The notes beneath the pieces are model-generated. The model worked only from the letters and a program-made list of their open reading frames with translations, was not told the DNA's origin and ran no database searches. Made by a program: the position numbers and the translations under genes. This document shows positions 43,536 through 52,695 of a DNA stretch of 64,000 nucleotides, in pieces; within the stretch, counting starts at the first letter, position 1, and each line of letters starts with the position of its first letter. The DNA lies in NCBI GenBank assembly GCA_018402085.1, contig JAGYJM010000002.1, positions 2,991,501 to 3,055,500 on the forward strand, read 5' to 3'. The DNA is from Flavobacteriales bacterium (GTDB taxonomy: Bacteria; Bacteroidota; Bacteroidia; Flavobacteriales_D; Sanyastnellaceae).

Positions 43536-46500
43536 TTAGTTCGCGTAGATGCGTTGAAAATCAAGCGGAAGTATCAGTTCTACCCGTGTACCTACCACCT
43601 CATCACTGCCGTTCTGAAGCTCGTACGGACCTTTCAAAACCACCTCTTCTTTCGTCATTCGGCGGATGAGCTCGATACGACCGGAGGTGATCGTCATGCC
43701 CTGTGAAATGTGGTCTTCACGCTGCACCTTGTTGCGTCGGCTGGTCTCAATACCGATGCCGTTATCGGTCACGGTGAAGGCCACCGCAGACGATCCGTGC
43801 ATGGCCACTTTCACCTCAATATGACCTGATTTCTCCATCGGCAGGATGCCGTGCCAGATGCTGTTCTCCAGAAAGGGCTGCAGGAGCATCGAGGGTACTT
43901 TGATGGCTTCCTGATCGACGTCATCGGCAACATCAATGGTGTAATCAAACTTGTCTTTAAAGCGCATGTGCTCGAGATCGAGGTAGAGCTGCAGTCGCTC
44001 GATCTCTTCGCGCAAACTGGTGAAATTAACTTGCGAACTGTCGAGGTTCTTGCGGATCAACTTCGCAAAGCTGCTCAAATAGCGGTTCGCTGCAACGCGG
44101 TCTTTGCGGTTGATGTAGTACTGAATCGAGTTAAGTGCGTTGAAAATGAAGTGGCGGTTCATGCTCGAGTTCAGGGTCTGCTGCTCCAGCGCGAGCATCT
44201 TGGAGCGGTACTCCAGCTTTTCTTTCTCCACTTTTTCAATGAATGCGCGCCGACGACTGCGGTAGATCAAATAGAGGACACCGAACACGGCCAGCACTTC
44301 AAGGGTCACAAACCACCAGCTCAGCCAGAAGGGCGTCTGCACACTGAAGGCAAACGAGGCGATGCCGCTTTCTTCACCCGATCGACTGCGTGCGCGGACT
44401 TCAAACACGAGATCCTCATAGGGTAGCTGCGAGTAGGAGGCAAAATCGGTCTCGGTCCAGGCCTCCCAGTCTTCATCGATGCCGTTCAGGCGGTACTGGT
44501 ACTGCACGCCTTCCGGGTCGCCCAGCGACAAGGCATCAAAGAAGAAGGTGAAGTGGTTGTCGGTGTGGGGTACGTCGAGGTAGGTGGGCCAGCTGCCGTA
44601 AGCGCCGGGCTGCCAGCCGTATTTCTGCCACTCAGGTCGCTCAAGGTTGATGCGCACCTCCGAAATATGGATGCTCAGTTCATCGCGCTCTTCTCGCTGT
44701 GCCAGCGCAGCGCGATCAATGCGAGTCAGGGCTTCGCTCGTGCCCACCCAAACCACATCGCCGTCGAGTAAGACCGCATTCTGGTTGGTTTCGAGGTAAA
44801 TCACACCGTCGTGTCGGGCAAGCGAGCGCCACTTCGGCTCACTGTCTGCCGCGTTCGAGCTGTGAAAGACGCCGGCATTGGTTCCCAGCCAGGCATCCGC
44901 GTCGTCAAAGGCGATGAAGTTGACGTGGTTGGCGCCAAAACCACCTTCGAGCAGCAGCTCGCTGACTTTGCCTGACGGATCAATGCGGCAGAGTCCACTT
45001 TCGGTACCCGCCCACAGGGCACCGTCCGGACCGGTTTCAATGCAGTACACAGAGTTATCGGGCAATCCGCTGCTTTCGCTTACGTGCAGCACGCTATTCT
45101 CTTTGAGCGCATATACCCCGCTGTTGGTCGCCAGCCAGAGATTTCCGTCGCGATGTCGGCAAATCGCGCGGACTTTTGTGCCCGGCGCATCCGCCACTTC
45201 GCTGAAGTCGTCTGTCTGAGAGTCGTACCTGACCAATCCGCGAGCGGTGCCGACGTAGAGGGCACCGTCACGCTCTGCAAACAGCGAAAGCACCTGGTTG
45301 TGGGGCAGCCCGTCATCCGTGGTGTAGGTTATAAATTTTCCATTCTCGAAACGACTCAGTCCGCCACTCGTACCGAACCAGACCACCCCTTCATCCGCCG
45401 CTTTTGCGGCGCTAACAACATGCTTCACAGCGCACCAGACACGCGTACTTCGCAGACCGTCATCCATGTCGAAATGCGTGTACGTGCTGTCTTTCAAGAG
45501 CGTGATGCCATTGTCATAGGTACCAAACCAGAGCGCATCGCCGTCGCGCAACGGAGCCATCACGATATCGCCGCTCATGCCGTGCGCGGTGTTGAAATGC
45601 TGCACCGCCTCACCCAGAAATTTCAGCACACCACCGCCGTTCGTGCCCAGCCAGACATTGCCGCTGCGGTCTTCGAAAATGGTGCGGACATCCACCGGGT
45701 CGAGGCCGGTTTTACTGCCGTACGCCCTGAGTTCAGCGCTTTCAAGATCGAGGCGCGAGAACCCTTCACGCGAGCGAATCCAGCAGTGGTCGCCGTTCTG
45801 GCTGAAGCCCGAAATGTTTACGCTGATCAATCCGTCTTCGGGCAGAAATGCCCGGATGTTACTGTTCGCGCCACTCCAATGCAGAAGTCCTCGTCCGATG
45901 GTGGCGAGGTACAATCCGCCCTGACCGTCGGGAACAGCATCCATCAGGGTTGCGCCGAGATCCTCACGGGCATCGAGCACTTGTTGCCATCCGCCGCTTT
46001 TGCGGCGAAATACCCCTGCTTTGGCAACGGTAAACAAGGTCATTTCACCGTCAACTTCTGCTTCAAAATGGCGTTTCAGGTGCAGGTCATTGAAGATTGC
46101 TTCGCCGATAAAAAGACTATCACGGTACAGCAACTGACCGCGCTCAGTCGCGATGTAGAGGGTGCCGTCAGCCGCGGTGTAAAAATGGTTGACCTGCGCC
46201 GATTGCATGGCCTCCGGGAAGCGCACATTCGTGAATTGCTGGCCGTTGTAGAAGCTCAGTCCGCCCACAGACCCGAACACCATCAGACTATCGCTGATCT
46301 CCGTGATCGCATTCACCTGGTTGCCGAGCAGTCCGTCTTGCCGCGCGAAGTTGTCAAAGTCTTCGCCATCAAAGCGGCTCACCCCGCCGAGCGTGCCAAA
46401 CCAGAGGTAGCCGATGTGATCCTGGTAAATGCTGCGCACCTGTGATTGCGCGAGTCCGTCAGCGGTGCTCCACTGCAAGTAAGGCAGCTCTTGTGCGTGG

Positions 46501-46586
46501 CTTTTTTTCGCCGTAAAAACGGCGGATGCGAACACGAGCGCGCAGGCCAGCAGGTGGGTGAATGAAAAACGAAATGGACGGATCAT
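43536..46586 (-). CDS. Two-component propeller sensor with LytS-type histidine kinase
   Basis: 1016 residues. A signal peptide (ending KKSHA-QE) precedes a periplasmic Reg_prop beta-propeller (about 35-620; repeated W-F-G-T-x-G-G-V/L-S-R-F and L-W-x-A/G-T units). A Y_Y_Y domain (about 645-730; YQYRLNGIDEDWEAW) and one membrane helix (about 745-765) follow. Inside is a His_kinase (LytS/YehU) domain with phospho-acceptor His in NRHFIFNALNSIQYYI, then a HATPase with N-box LQPFLENSIWHG and G-box VTDNGIGIE. It phosphorylates LytTR regulators; the two next to it are obvious partners. Its start overlaps the upstream regulator by 4 bp. Three GAT-hairpins lie inside. Confidence 0.92.
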   Translation of the reverse strand: MIRPFRFSFTHLLACALVFASAVFTAKKSHAQELPYLQWSTADGLAQSQVRSIYQDHIGYLWFGTLGGVSRFDGEDFDNFARQDGLLGNQVNAITEISDSLMVFGSVGGLSFYNGQQFTNVRFPEAMQSAQVNHFYTAADGTLYIATERGQLLYRDSLFIGEAIFNDLHLKRHFEAEVDGEMTLFTVAKAGVFRRKSGGWQQVLDAREDLGATLMDAVPDGQGGLYLATIGRGLLHWSGANSNIRAFLPEDGLISVNISGFSQNGDHCWIRSREGFSRLDLESAELRAYGSKTGLDPVDVRTIFEDRSGNVWLGTNGGGVLKFLGEAVQHFNTAHGMSGDIVMAPLRDGDALWFGTYDNGITLLKDSTYTHFDMDDGLRSTRVWCAVKHVVSAAKAADEGVVWFGTSGGLSRFENGKFITYTTDDGLPHNQVLSLFAERDGALYVGTARGLVRYDSQTDDFSEVADAPGTKVRAICRHRDGNLWLATNSGVYALKENSVLHVSESSGLPDNSVYCIETGPDGALWAGTESGLCRIDPSGKVSELLLEGGFGANHVNFIAFDDADAWLGTNAGVFHSSNAADSEPKWRSLARHDGVIYLETNQNAVLLDGDVVWVGTSEALTRIDRAALAQREERDELSIHISEVRINLERPEWQKYGWQPGAYGSWPTYLDVPHTDNHFTFFFDALSLGDPEGVQYQYRLNGIDEDWEAWTETDFASYSQLPYEDLVFEVRARSRSGEESGIASFAFSVQTPFWLSWWFVTLEVLAVFGVLYLIYRSRRRAFIEKVEKEKLEYRSKMLALEQQTLNSSMNRHFIFNALNSIQYYINRKDRVAANRYLSSFAKLIRKNLDSSQVNFTSLREEIERLQLYLDLEHMRFKDKFDYTIDVADDVDQEAIKVPSMLLQPFLENSIWHGILPMEKSGHIEVKVAMHGSSAVAFTVTDNGIGIETSRRNKVQREDHISQGMTITSGRIELIRRMTKEEVVLKGPYELQNGSDEVVGTRVELILPLDFQRIYAN
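45393..45411 (-). repeat. GAT-hairpin copy 15 (intragenic)
   Basis: CGCCGC-AAAA-GCGGCG-GAT(G), sense, encoding A-A-K-A-A-D in a loop of the sensor's propeller. Confidence 0.75.
45989..46007 (-). repeat. GAT-hairpin copy 16 (intragenic)
   Basis: CGCCGC-AAAA-GCGGCG-GAT(GG), sense but in a different reading frame (R-R-K-S-G-G), in the same propeller. Confidence 0.75.
46509..46527 (+). repeat. GAT-hairpin copy 17 (in a signal peptide, antisense)
   Basis: CGCCGT-AAAA-ACGGCG-GAT(GCG) on the plus strand; the minus-strand kinase gene reads S-A-V-F-T-A-K-K in the last part of its signal peptide. Confidence 0.75.
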
Positions 46587-47359
46587 CCGGCGTTGACGCG
46601 TTGAAGGAAGAGCGACAATTTACGGCGTGAAATCGGGATGACCTCATCGTTGCTCAAGACAACGGTGCCGCCATCGATGCGGCTGAAGGCCTTCAGGTGG
46701 TGCGCGATGTTCACGATGTGCGACCGGTGCAGGCGAAAGAAGACTTTTTCATTCAGCTTCTCTTCGAAGTTCTTGATGTTCTTGCTGCTCATCATGCGGC
46801 TGCCGTCAACGAGGTGCACGATGGTGTACTGATCGCTCGCCTCCAGGTGAACGATGTCGCTTTCATTGACGAATGAGAGTCCGTCACTGGTCGCAATCGC
46901 CGCCTTGCCGGGAAGTCCGCTGCTCATCGACTCAAGCAAGCTGCGAATGGATTCGGTATCGGCTGTGCTGTTTCCTGACTTCAACTGCCACTGCTCTTCA
47001 GCGCGCTGAACGGCTTCTTGCAGCTCTTCAATGTTGATGGGCTTCTCCAGGTAGTGCAACGCACGCGATTTAATGGCGCGCAGGGCGTGCTCGTTGTGCG
47101 CGGTGGTGAAGATGACTTCGAAGTCGCGCTCTTCGAACAGATTGAGAAAGCCGAAGCCATCTTTGCCGGGCATCATGATGTCGAGAAAGACGAGATCCGG
47201 ACGGTGTTCTTCAACCATTCGGTGTCCTTCATCAGCGCCCGAAGCCGTACCCACCACCTCTACTTGCTGACAGAATTCTTCAACCAGCATTTTGAGGTTC
47301 TCGCGAGCGTGCGCTTCGTCATCGATGATCAGGGCTTTCATTTTTGTTGCTTCGGACAT
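46583..47359 (-). CDS. LytTR-family response regulator
   Basis: Read from ATG 47359 (MSEATKMKALIIDDEAHARE) or 47341. The receiver (about 7-125) has the IIDDE acidic pair, the phospho-Asp in LVFLDIMMPGKDGFG, Thr in IFTTAH and Lys in HYLEKPI. A LytTR DNA-binding domain (about 160-255; LEASDQYTIVHLVDG, FFRLHRSHIVNI) follows. It binds DNA upstream of target operons once phosphorylated. Its stop overlaps the propeller kinase start by 4 bp, so it is the likely cognate partner of that kinase. Confidence 0.93.
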   Translation of the reverse strand: MSEATKMKALIIDDEAHARENLKMLVEEFCQQVEVVGTASGADEGHRMVEEHRPDLVFLDIMMPGKDGFGFLNLFEERDFEVIFTTAHNEHALRAIKSRALHYLEKPINIEELQEAVQRAEEQWQLKSGNSTADTESIRSLLESMSSGLPGKAAIATSDGLSFVNESDIVHLEASDQYTIVHLVDGSRMMSSKNIKNFEEKLNEKVFFRLHRSHIVNIAHHLKAFSRIDGGTVVLSNDEVIPISRRKLSLFLQRVNAG

Positions 47360-47470
47360 CACCTGTGGATTTGTACAGCTTAAGGTAGCGAATCGCTGCG
47401 GCTGAGACGGGAGCAGATTAGGGAACGGTAGGGTTTGCCGAAGCAAACGCGGCCATTGCGTAGGGAACGG

Positions 47471-48247
47471 TTACAAGCCCTTCACCCGACTGAGGAAGTC
47501 ACTGAGGCGTGCGCGGGCAATGGGCACCTCGGCACCATTGTTCAGAATGGCGGTATGTCCGTCAACATGGATGTACTCTTTCAGCGCATCGAGGTTGATG
47601 ATGTGCGACTTGTGCACTCGGATGAAACGCTCGGGATCGAGCATGTCTTCATACAACTTGAGGTGACGGCTGTCGAGCGTCTGACTGCCGTCGGTAAAGA
47701 AGAGTCGGCTCTGGGTATTCTCGGCTTCAATGCGCACGACCTCCGTATCGTCAACGAGTCGGAATCCCCGGTTGTGGTGCAACGTAATGCGATGTGGACG
47801 TTTATTTGAGCGGAGGTTTTCGGAGAGTGCTTTCAGACTTTCTACGTAACCCGATTGTCCGTCTTCGCTGCCGGCCAGCCGTTCGCGGGTGGCGACGAGC
47901 TTCTGCACGGCCGACTGCAGGTCTTCGATATCGATGGGCTTCAGCACGTAGTGAATCGCATTGGCGTTGAAGGCCTGCACGGCGTAGTCTTTAAACGCCG
48001 TAACGAAGACCACCTGAAAGTTCACCTCGCCGGCTTGCTCGAGAAAATCGAACCCTTCACTCCCACTTGGCATGCGAATGTCGAGAAACACCACTTCGGG
48101 ATTAAGTTCCCGGGTTTTGTCCAGGGCCTCCTTCACATTGCCGGCGTCACCCACAACGGTCACTTCCGGACAAAACTCTTCGAGCAGCATCCGGAGGTTT
48201 TCACGGGCGTGGTATTCATCATCGACGATCAGCGCAGTTAGTGGCAT
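47471..48247 (-). CDS. Second LytTR-family response regulator
   Basis: 258 residues, clearly paralogous to the next gene: receiver with IVDDE, phospho-Asp in VVFLDIRMPSGSEG, Thr in FVTAF and Lys in YVLKPID, then a LytTR domain (RIEAENTQSRLFFTDG, RFIRVHKSHIINLDAL). It is the first gene of the LytTR-LytTR-kinase operon (111-bp gap to the second). Its -7 box TACATTCG ends 4 nt before the ATG. The propeller kinase may feed both regulators; which genes they control is unknown. Confidence 0.93.
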   Translation of the reverse strand: MPLTALIVDDEYHARENLRMLLEEFCPEVTVVGDAGNVKEALDKTRELNPEVVFLDIRMPSGSEGFDFLEQAGEVNFQVVFVTAFKDYAVQAFNANAIHYVLKPIDIEDLQSAVQKLVATRERLAGSEDGQSGYVESLKALSENLRSNKRPHRITLHHNRGFRLVDDTEVVRIEAENTQSRLFFTDGSQTLDSRHLKLYEDMLDPERFIRVHKSHIINLDALKEYIHVDGHTAILNNGAEVPIARARLSDFLSRVKGL

Positions 48248-48251
48248 GGGT

Positions 48252-48259
48252 CGAATGTA
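48252..48259 (-). promoter_or_regulatory. -7 element just before the LytTR operon
   Basis: TACATTCG on the minus strand, followed by ACCC and ATG at 48247. Confidence 0.4.
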
Positions 48260-48280
48260 GTAAGAAAGACGAATAGACGG

Positions 48281-48925
48281 ATGGACTCATGGACCTATAG
48301 ACGCATAGACGGATGGACTCATGGACCTATCGACCTATCGACTATTTCGGGAAACTGGGAAACTGGGAAACTGGGAAACTGGGAAACTGGGGAAACTGGG
48401 AAACTGGGAAACTGGGAAACTGGGAAGATTAAGGAATATACTCCAGCGCATACTTGCGCTGCTCTATCACACTACCACAAAATTGAGGGGACGGCTTATA
48501 GCCGTCCGAAGGAAGCAGCCGGGAAGACGCATAGACCTATGGACCTATGGACTCATGGACCTATGGACCTATGGACCTATGGACTCATGGACCTATCGAC
48601 AATTTCGGGAAACTGGGAAACTGGGAAACTGGGAAACTGGGAAGACTAAGGAATATACTCCAGCGCATACTTGCGCTGCTCTATCACACTACCACAAAAT
48701 TGAGGGGACGGCTTATAGCCGTCCGAAGGAAGCAGCCGGGAAGACGCATAGACCTATGGACTCATGGACCTATCGACCTATCGACCTATCGACAATTTCG
48801 GGAAACTGGGAAACTGGGAAACTGGGAAACTGGGAAACTGGGAAACTGGGAAACTGGGAAACTGGGAAACTGGGAAACTGGGAAACTGGGAAACTGGGAA
48901 ACTGGGAAACTGGGAAAAAATTAAA
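48281..48925. repeat. Expanded 8-mer minisatellite/hairpin composite (inverted orientation)
   Basis: Runs of GACCTATG/GACTCATG/GACCTATC (8-mers) are followed by runs of GGGAAACT (8-mers; the last run has about 15 copies). Two 217-bp-spaced units (GGAATATACTCC at 48433 and 48650) each carry CAGCGCATACTTGCGCTG and GGACGGCTTATAGCCGTCC (48489 and 48706). It is the reverse complement, in module order, of the blocks at 4.4 and 6.8 kb. Long frames (GNWETGKL, MDLWTYGP) are artefacts of the 8-mers. Confidence 0.9.
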
Positions 48926-49212
48926 ACATCTACGTGAAATCAGCAATGACTTAAGCGAATAAGGCTCTTCTCAGATAAGGAGAGCTGCCCCGCAACCGCG
49001 GGGCTGAAAGGTTGACCTGGAGATTCTCGGAGTAACTGGTTTTAGACGGCAGTTAGCCGTCACATCCAGGATTTTGATGGTGCCGCATGACTCTAACCTG
49101 TCATCTTGAACACCTCGGTGCAACCGGGATGTATCAGAGGGTGACGCTTGACTAGCTGGTCTTTAAAGATTCTTGGCAAAGAAAGGGAAACAAACAGCTT
49201 TCTGGGGTGAGT
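48926..49212. other. Non-coding stretch left of the restriction island
   Basis: It contains AAGGCTCTTCTCAGATAAGG with GGAGAGCTGCC, a CCCCGCAACCGCGGGG hairpin and GACGGCAGTTAGCCGTC, variants of the 41-kb hairpin block. I see no gene. Base composition turns AT-rich after about 49200. Confidence 0.5.
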
Positions 49213-49342
49213 TAACGGTCTCGGCTATGCGTAGTGCGGGATTTCATGGCACTTCACTTTCCGGTTACCGATATGTTTGTTAATGTTCATTTACTTTCAA
49301 TTTAGCACCAAAACCCGCATTACGTATAGCCATTGTTGTGCG
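49213..49342. repeat. Outer boundary stem-loop repeat, left copy
   Basis: About 130 bp starting AACGGTC. The long arms GGCTATGCGTAGTGCGGG and CCCGCATTACGTATAGCC pair (one A/C mismatch and one G.T). The centre includes ATATGTTTGTTAATGTTC, and the end is CATTGTTG. A direct copy with different but still pairing arms lies at 57035-57165. Confidence 0.7.
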
Positions 49343-49429
49343 TTCGTGCTTTATTTTTCTTTTCGTTTTATTCTCATTTTCAATGTCCTCCTGTGCGGTG
49401 GGGCATTTTTTAAAATTTCTCTTTTCTCG

Positions 49430-49515
49430 GGCAGGGACTTGGAAGCTCTTTTGCAGGTTTTGGTCGTGCGTTGGCATTGTGCGACCTGCAAATGTGCTTA
49501 CAAGTGTGCGTTGGC
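49430..49515. repeat. Inner boundary stem-loop repeat, left copy
   Basis: GCTCTTTTGCAGGT...ACCTGCAAATGTGC, then TGTGCGTTGGC. Arms TTTGCAGGT/ACCTGCAAA pair. A same-orientation copy at 56803-56871 has arms TTTGCAAAGC/GCTTTGCAAA. It lies just beyond the stop of the PIN-like gene. Confidence 0.65.
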
Positions 49516-49527
49516 TTTTTATTATCG

Positions 49528-51030
49528 TTATTCTTTATTCAATAGGTTCTTTAACTTTTGGAAAATAAAATCATCTATGCCAGTTTCTATTTTTAGTTTG
49601 GTCGGAATCCATTCCATCCATCTCAAAAAGCCGAAAATTCCTAATGCTGCCGAAATTGACCAAATGGTAATGTTGAACCAATTTTTATCAAGCTCAGGCT
49701 TTAATGTTCTAAGCCAAATTGAAATACCGATAAGCATAAATCCAAGAACTACAAAAACACTTCTGGCAATGAATTTGGAAAACCTTCTGATGTTTTTATC
49801 AATTTTGGTAAGCTTTAATTTCTCGGCCAATAATTCTTCACTTATACGATATTGCAAGTCTTCTAAAATTTCGGAAGGCGTCTTGTCAGTATATTCATCA
49901 ATATCATTTAAAGTTTTTTGTTCTAGTAGAGTATAAGTAAGATTTGATGCACTTAAAAGGTAGAATTGCTCATCTGTTATCGAATTTTCTTTGTGCATTC
50001 TATTAATGTCTTCATAGAATTTATTCAAAAGCCTATTGTCTAATTCAATTATGCTGTAGCATTCACTTATCAGTTGTCGGATATTTAGGTTTTCATTCTG
50101 AGTTGGATAGTTTGCCCAAAGAATTGTAGCTAGAAAAATATCTGTAGAACATACTGGAATAGCAGACGCATAAGGCCATTCATTTTTTTCATGAACTTTT
50201 GCAGCAAACGCTATTTGTTCATTGCTTGTTAGAAATATTGCCTTGCAAGATTTTAAACTTGTTGCTTGGGTATTCTTCCTGATTTTGAATATGCTAGAAA
50301 TAGCTTCAACATCTCTGTCAATTTTTTCGCCAATGTGCCAAGGTGTTTTGTCGTTCTCATTTCTTTTGTAAAGATATTCTATTGATTTGGTGAGTTTTGA
50401 ATCGTCAATCTGATAATTGTGCTCTTTTTCGTTTAATGATGGAGTGTCTACTTTTAGAATAGAGAAGTTTTTAAACATTGATTCGAGCTGATTAAGCTTG
50501 ATTTGTAATTGTTGGGCAGAAATATTTTCACGTATTGCCGTTTTCAAAACTCTTGAACTTTTTGTTATATCATAGTTCTGGGAGTTTAACCTTTTAATTG
50601 CGTCTTGAACGGTCTTGACGACCTCACCGTAGTTTAACTCAAACACTCGGAGCTTAGCCCCATTCTTTTTCAAAGCTTCTATTAGCTCTTGACCTAATTT
50701 GAGATTTGAATCGCCATTTAAGCCTAATAAATTGAAGACAATTGGGGCGTCAAGGAAAACTTCTACATTTGCTAAACTTCCTGTGTAGTGGCTTATATCT
50801 TCATAAGTAATTAGTGATGCAATGGCATAACCTTTGGCAAGCTTTAAAACGGTTTTGAATTTTCGAGGTTCTTTGCTTTGTAAGTCAGTTATGAATTTTG
50901 CGATGATATATTTGGCTTTCTTACTTTCCTTCACCTTTGGCAAGACGCTTTCTACCATTGCTATTGGCAAATAATAAGTCCAAATCGTTTTCCTTGAAAA
51001 ATGCGATAATGCCTGCTTCAATATCTTCAT
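49528..51030 (-). pseudogene. PIN-like membrane protein, C-terminal part (frameshifted)
   Basis: The open frame encodes 500 residues, of which the first ~29 are probably out-of-frame reading of the upstream part. True homology should start near LPKVKESKKAKYIIAKF (about 50945). It has acidic positions of a PIN-like nuclease fold: Asp in VFLDAPIVFNLLG, Glu in VFELNYGEVV, Asp in KIDRDVEAISSIF, Asn in FLTSNEQ and Asp in CSTDIFLATILW. Two C-terminal membrane helices follow (RSVFVVLGFMLIGISIWL; ITIWSISAALGIFGFLRW). It is last in the restriction-modification operon, which suggests a defence role; that is inference. Confidence 0.65.
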
Positions 51031-51412
51031 TGGAAAGATGAATCGAGAAAACTTCAGAGCTGTATTTGTTTAGCTCAACTATTAATTCCTGAAAAGCTAT
51101 GTCTAGCTCGTCTTTATCCTCATTTTTTACTAATTCACAAACTTTATCATATTCGACTAGCCACTCTCCAGACTGTTTGTTTAAAAGGCCATTTTTGGAC
51201 ATTCTTTTCAAAATGGATTCAATCGCTCCTAGCGGAATATGAATTCCATAATTCTCGTCAAAGCCATTTTGAACTAGCTCTCTTGTAACCTTGCTATATG
51301 CTTTTGACTTGATAGTATTGCATACCAATGGAATATAACTATCAATGATGTCTTGCTTGCTGTGTTCCCAATTGTAGGAGATTAATGCCAGTCCAAATAG
51401 AGTTTTATTCAT
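50921..51412 (-). pseudogene. PIN-like membrane protein, N-terminal part (frameshifted)
   Basis: Read from ATG 51412 (MNKTLFGLALISYNWEHSKQ), 163 residues, mostly helical, with no recognised domain. It ends just after FFKENDLDLLFANSNGRK, where the other frame continues. The two frames overlap at 50921-51030. Skipping one base near 50940-50955 would join them into one protein of about 635 residues. Its start is 10 bp after the hsdS stop, so it belongs to the same operon. Real mutation and assembly error are both possible. Confidence 0.6.
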
Positions 51413-51422
51413 AATGATACTT

Positions 51423-52253
51423 TTATACGGTTTCCATTTCCTCCACCTCAAACGCCTGATGCAACAATGCTTTGAGCAATTGCTCGGTGGCTTGTTGATT
51501 TGCGATGACGTGTTCTCTTAATTGTTTGGTTTTGGCTAATTGCTTTTCTATTTCTGATACAATCCGTTTTTGTTCGGATAACGGGGGAAGAGGGAAAAGC
51601 AATGGGTCAATATCTTTATTATTTACTTGTGGTATAACACCATCATTTCCGAGTTTACTTAAATCAATATTTGAAAACCAAAAGAAAAAGTATTTAAAGT
51701 CAATACAATATTCAGGAGTCACAGCCATTGTGTTAGAGTCAACCAAAATTTGCTCAGCTAAAACGACTCTTCGTTTATTAGTAGCAATTGCACCACCTCT
51801 TTTCGGGAAAATGATACTTTTTTGGGGATTAAATCTCTCTTCATTAATATCATTTTTGGCATAATAAGTTGATGAAACTTTTATCTCATAATCATTTACC
51901 AAATTATTCATATCGCCTACTTTCACATACATAATTCCACTATCAGAAGCATTTAACTGATATTGATTTCCACTTTTCAGATTTGCAATTTCCCCCAACC
52001 TGCACCACACCCAACTATCAGGAATTGCAAAAGGAATGTCTTCGGGTTTGATAGGTGGTAGTGGTTTCTCTTTTTTGCCTGATTTCGCTTTCTCGGCTTT
52101 GATGCGTTTGAGCAATTCATTGGCGGGTTCGTCATTTGGGTCTTGGGCTACCAATTTGCCTTGTACCGCTTCTTGTAAAATGGCTTGGTTTAGGTTTTCT
52201 GTATTATTGATTTGCTGTTCGAAAAGCTTGTCCAGCTTCAATTTCTTTAGCAA
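51423..52253 (-). pseudogene. hsdS: HsdS specificity subunit, second half
   Basis: The frame opens with a TTG and runs 276 residues: a conserved coiled-coil spacer (KKLKLDKLFEQQINNTENLN, AILQEAVQGKLVAQDP), the second target-recognition domain (DSWVWCRLGEIANLKSGNQY ... LSKLGNDGVIPQVNNKDID) and a C-terminal coil (LSEQKRIVSEIEKQLAKTKQ). It determines the second half of the bipartite DNA site recognised by the type I enzyme. It overlaps the first half at 52204-52253 in another frame. Shortening the T6 run at 52258-52263 to T5 restores one HsdS of about 420 residues. Confidence 0.8.
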
Positions 52254-52695
52254 CCAGTTTTTTCTCTAACTCTATTATTTCAATCTGCTTTTGAATACTT
52301 GGAACAATAACCTCTACATCCGCAATTCTACCCATGGGTAAACTCACATTTGCCATTCCTTTCATTTGAGAAACTAACAGCTCTTCACGATTCCAATGCA
52401 AATAGATATGCAAGTACTTTGCTAAAACAAGATTGTCATCCTTTGGGATAACTGCACACAGTATGCTTCCCAAAGCGAATTTTCCTTCTTGGTATTTTAC
52501 ACGTTTCATACTGGCGTGACCATGACCTGTAGAAGATACTAAGGGTATAATAACCGCTTTAGTATCAAATTGAAATTCGTTGTGCGTCTTATCTTCTGCT
52601 CCAAGAGCCACCATAACATATTGTCCAGGAATGGCTTTCATAATACCAGTGCCGCCCTTTGTAATACTACATATATCACCTAATCTATATTTCAT
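52204..52695 (-). pseudogene. hsdS: HsdS specificity subunit, first half
   Basis: 163 residues from ATG 52695: the first target-recognition domain (YRLGDICSITKGGTGIMKAI ... GMANVSLPMGRIADVEVIVP) and the start of the central coil (IQKQIEIIELEKKLVAK). The reading frame then runs into EIEAGQAF and stops. It overlaps the hsdM stop by 1 bp. As it stands it could still act as a half-subunit (two half-HsdS can dimerise in some systems), which would change specificity. Confidence 0.8.

Noticed and set aside
48281-48962. Plus-strand frames encoding GNWETGKL/MDLWTYGP repeats
   Set aside because: 8-bp repeats stay open in all frames with a 24-nt cycle. The sequence matches intergenic composite repeats elsewhere rather than a gene.
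49277-49936. A 219-codon plus-strand frame at the left of the island
   Set aside because: It runs antisense through the PIN-like gene and the boundary repeats, and its composition is Phe/Leu-rich noise.
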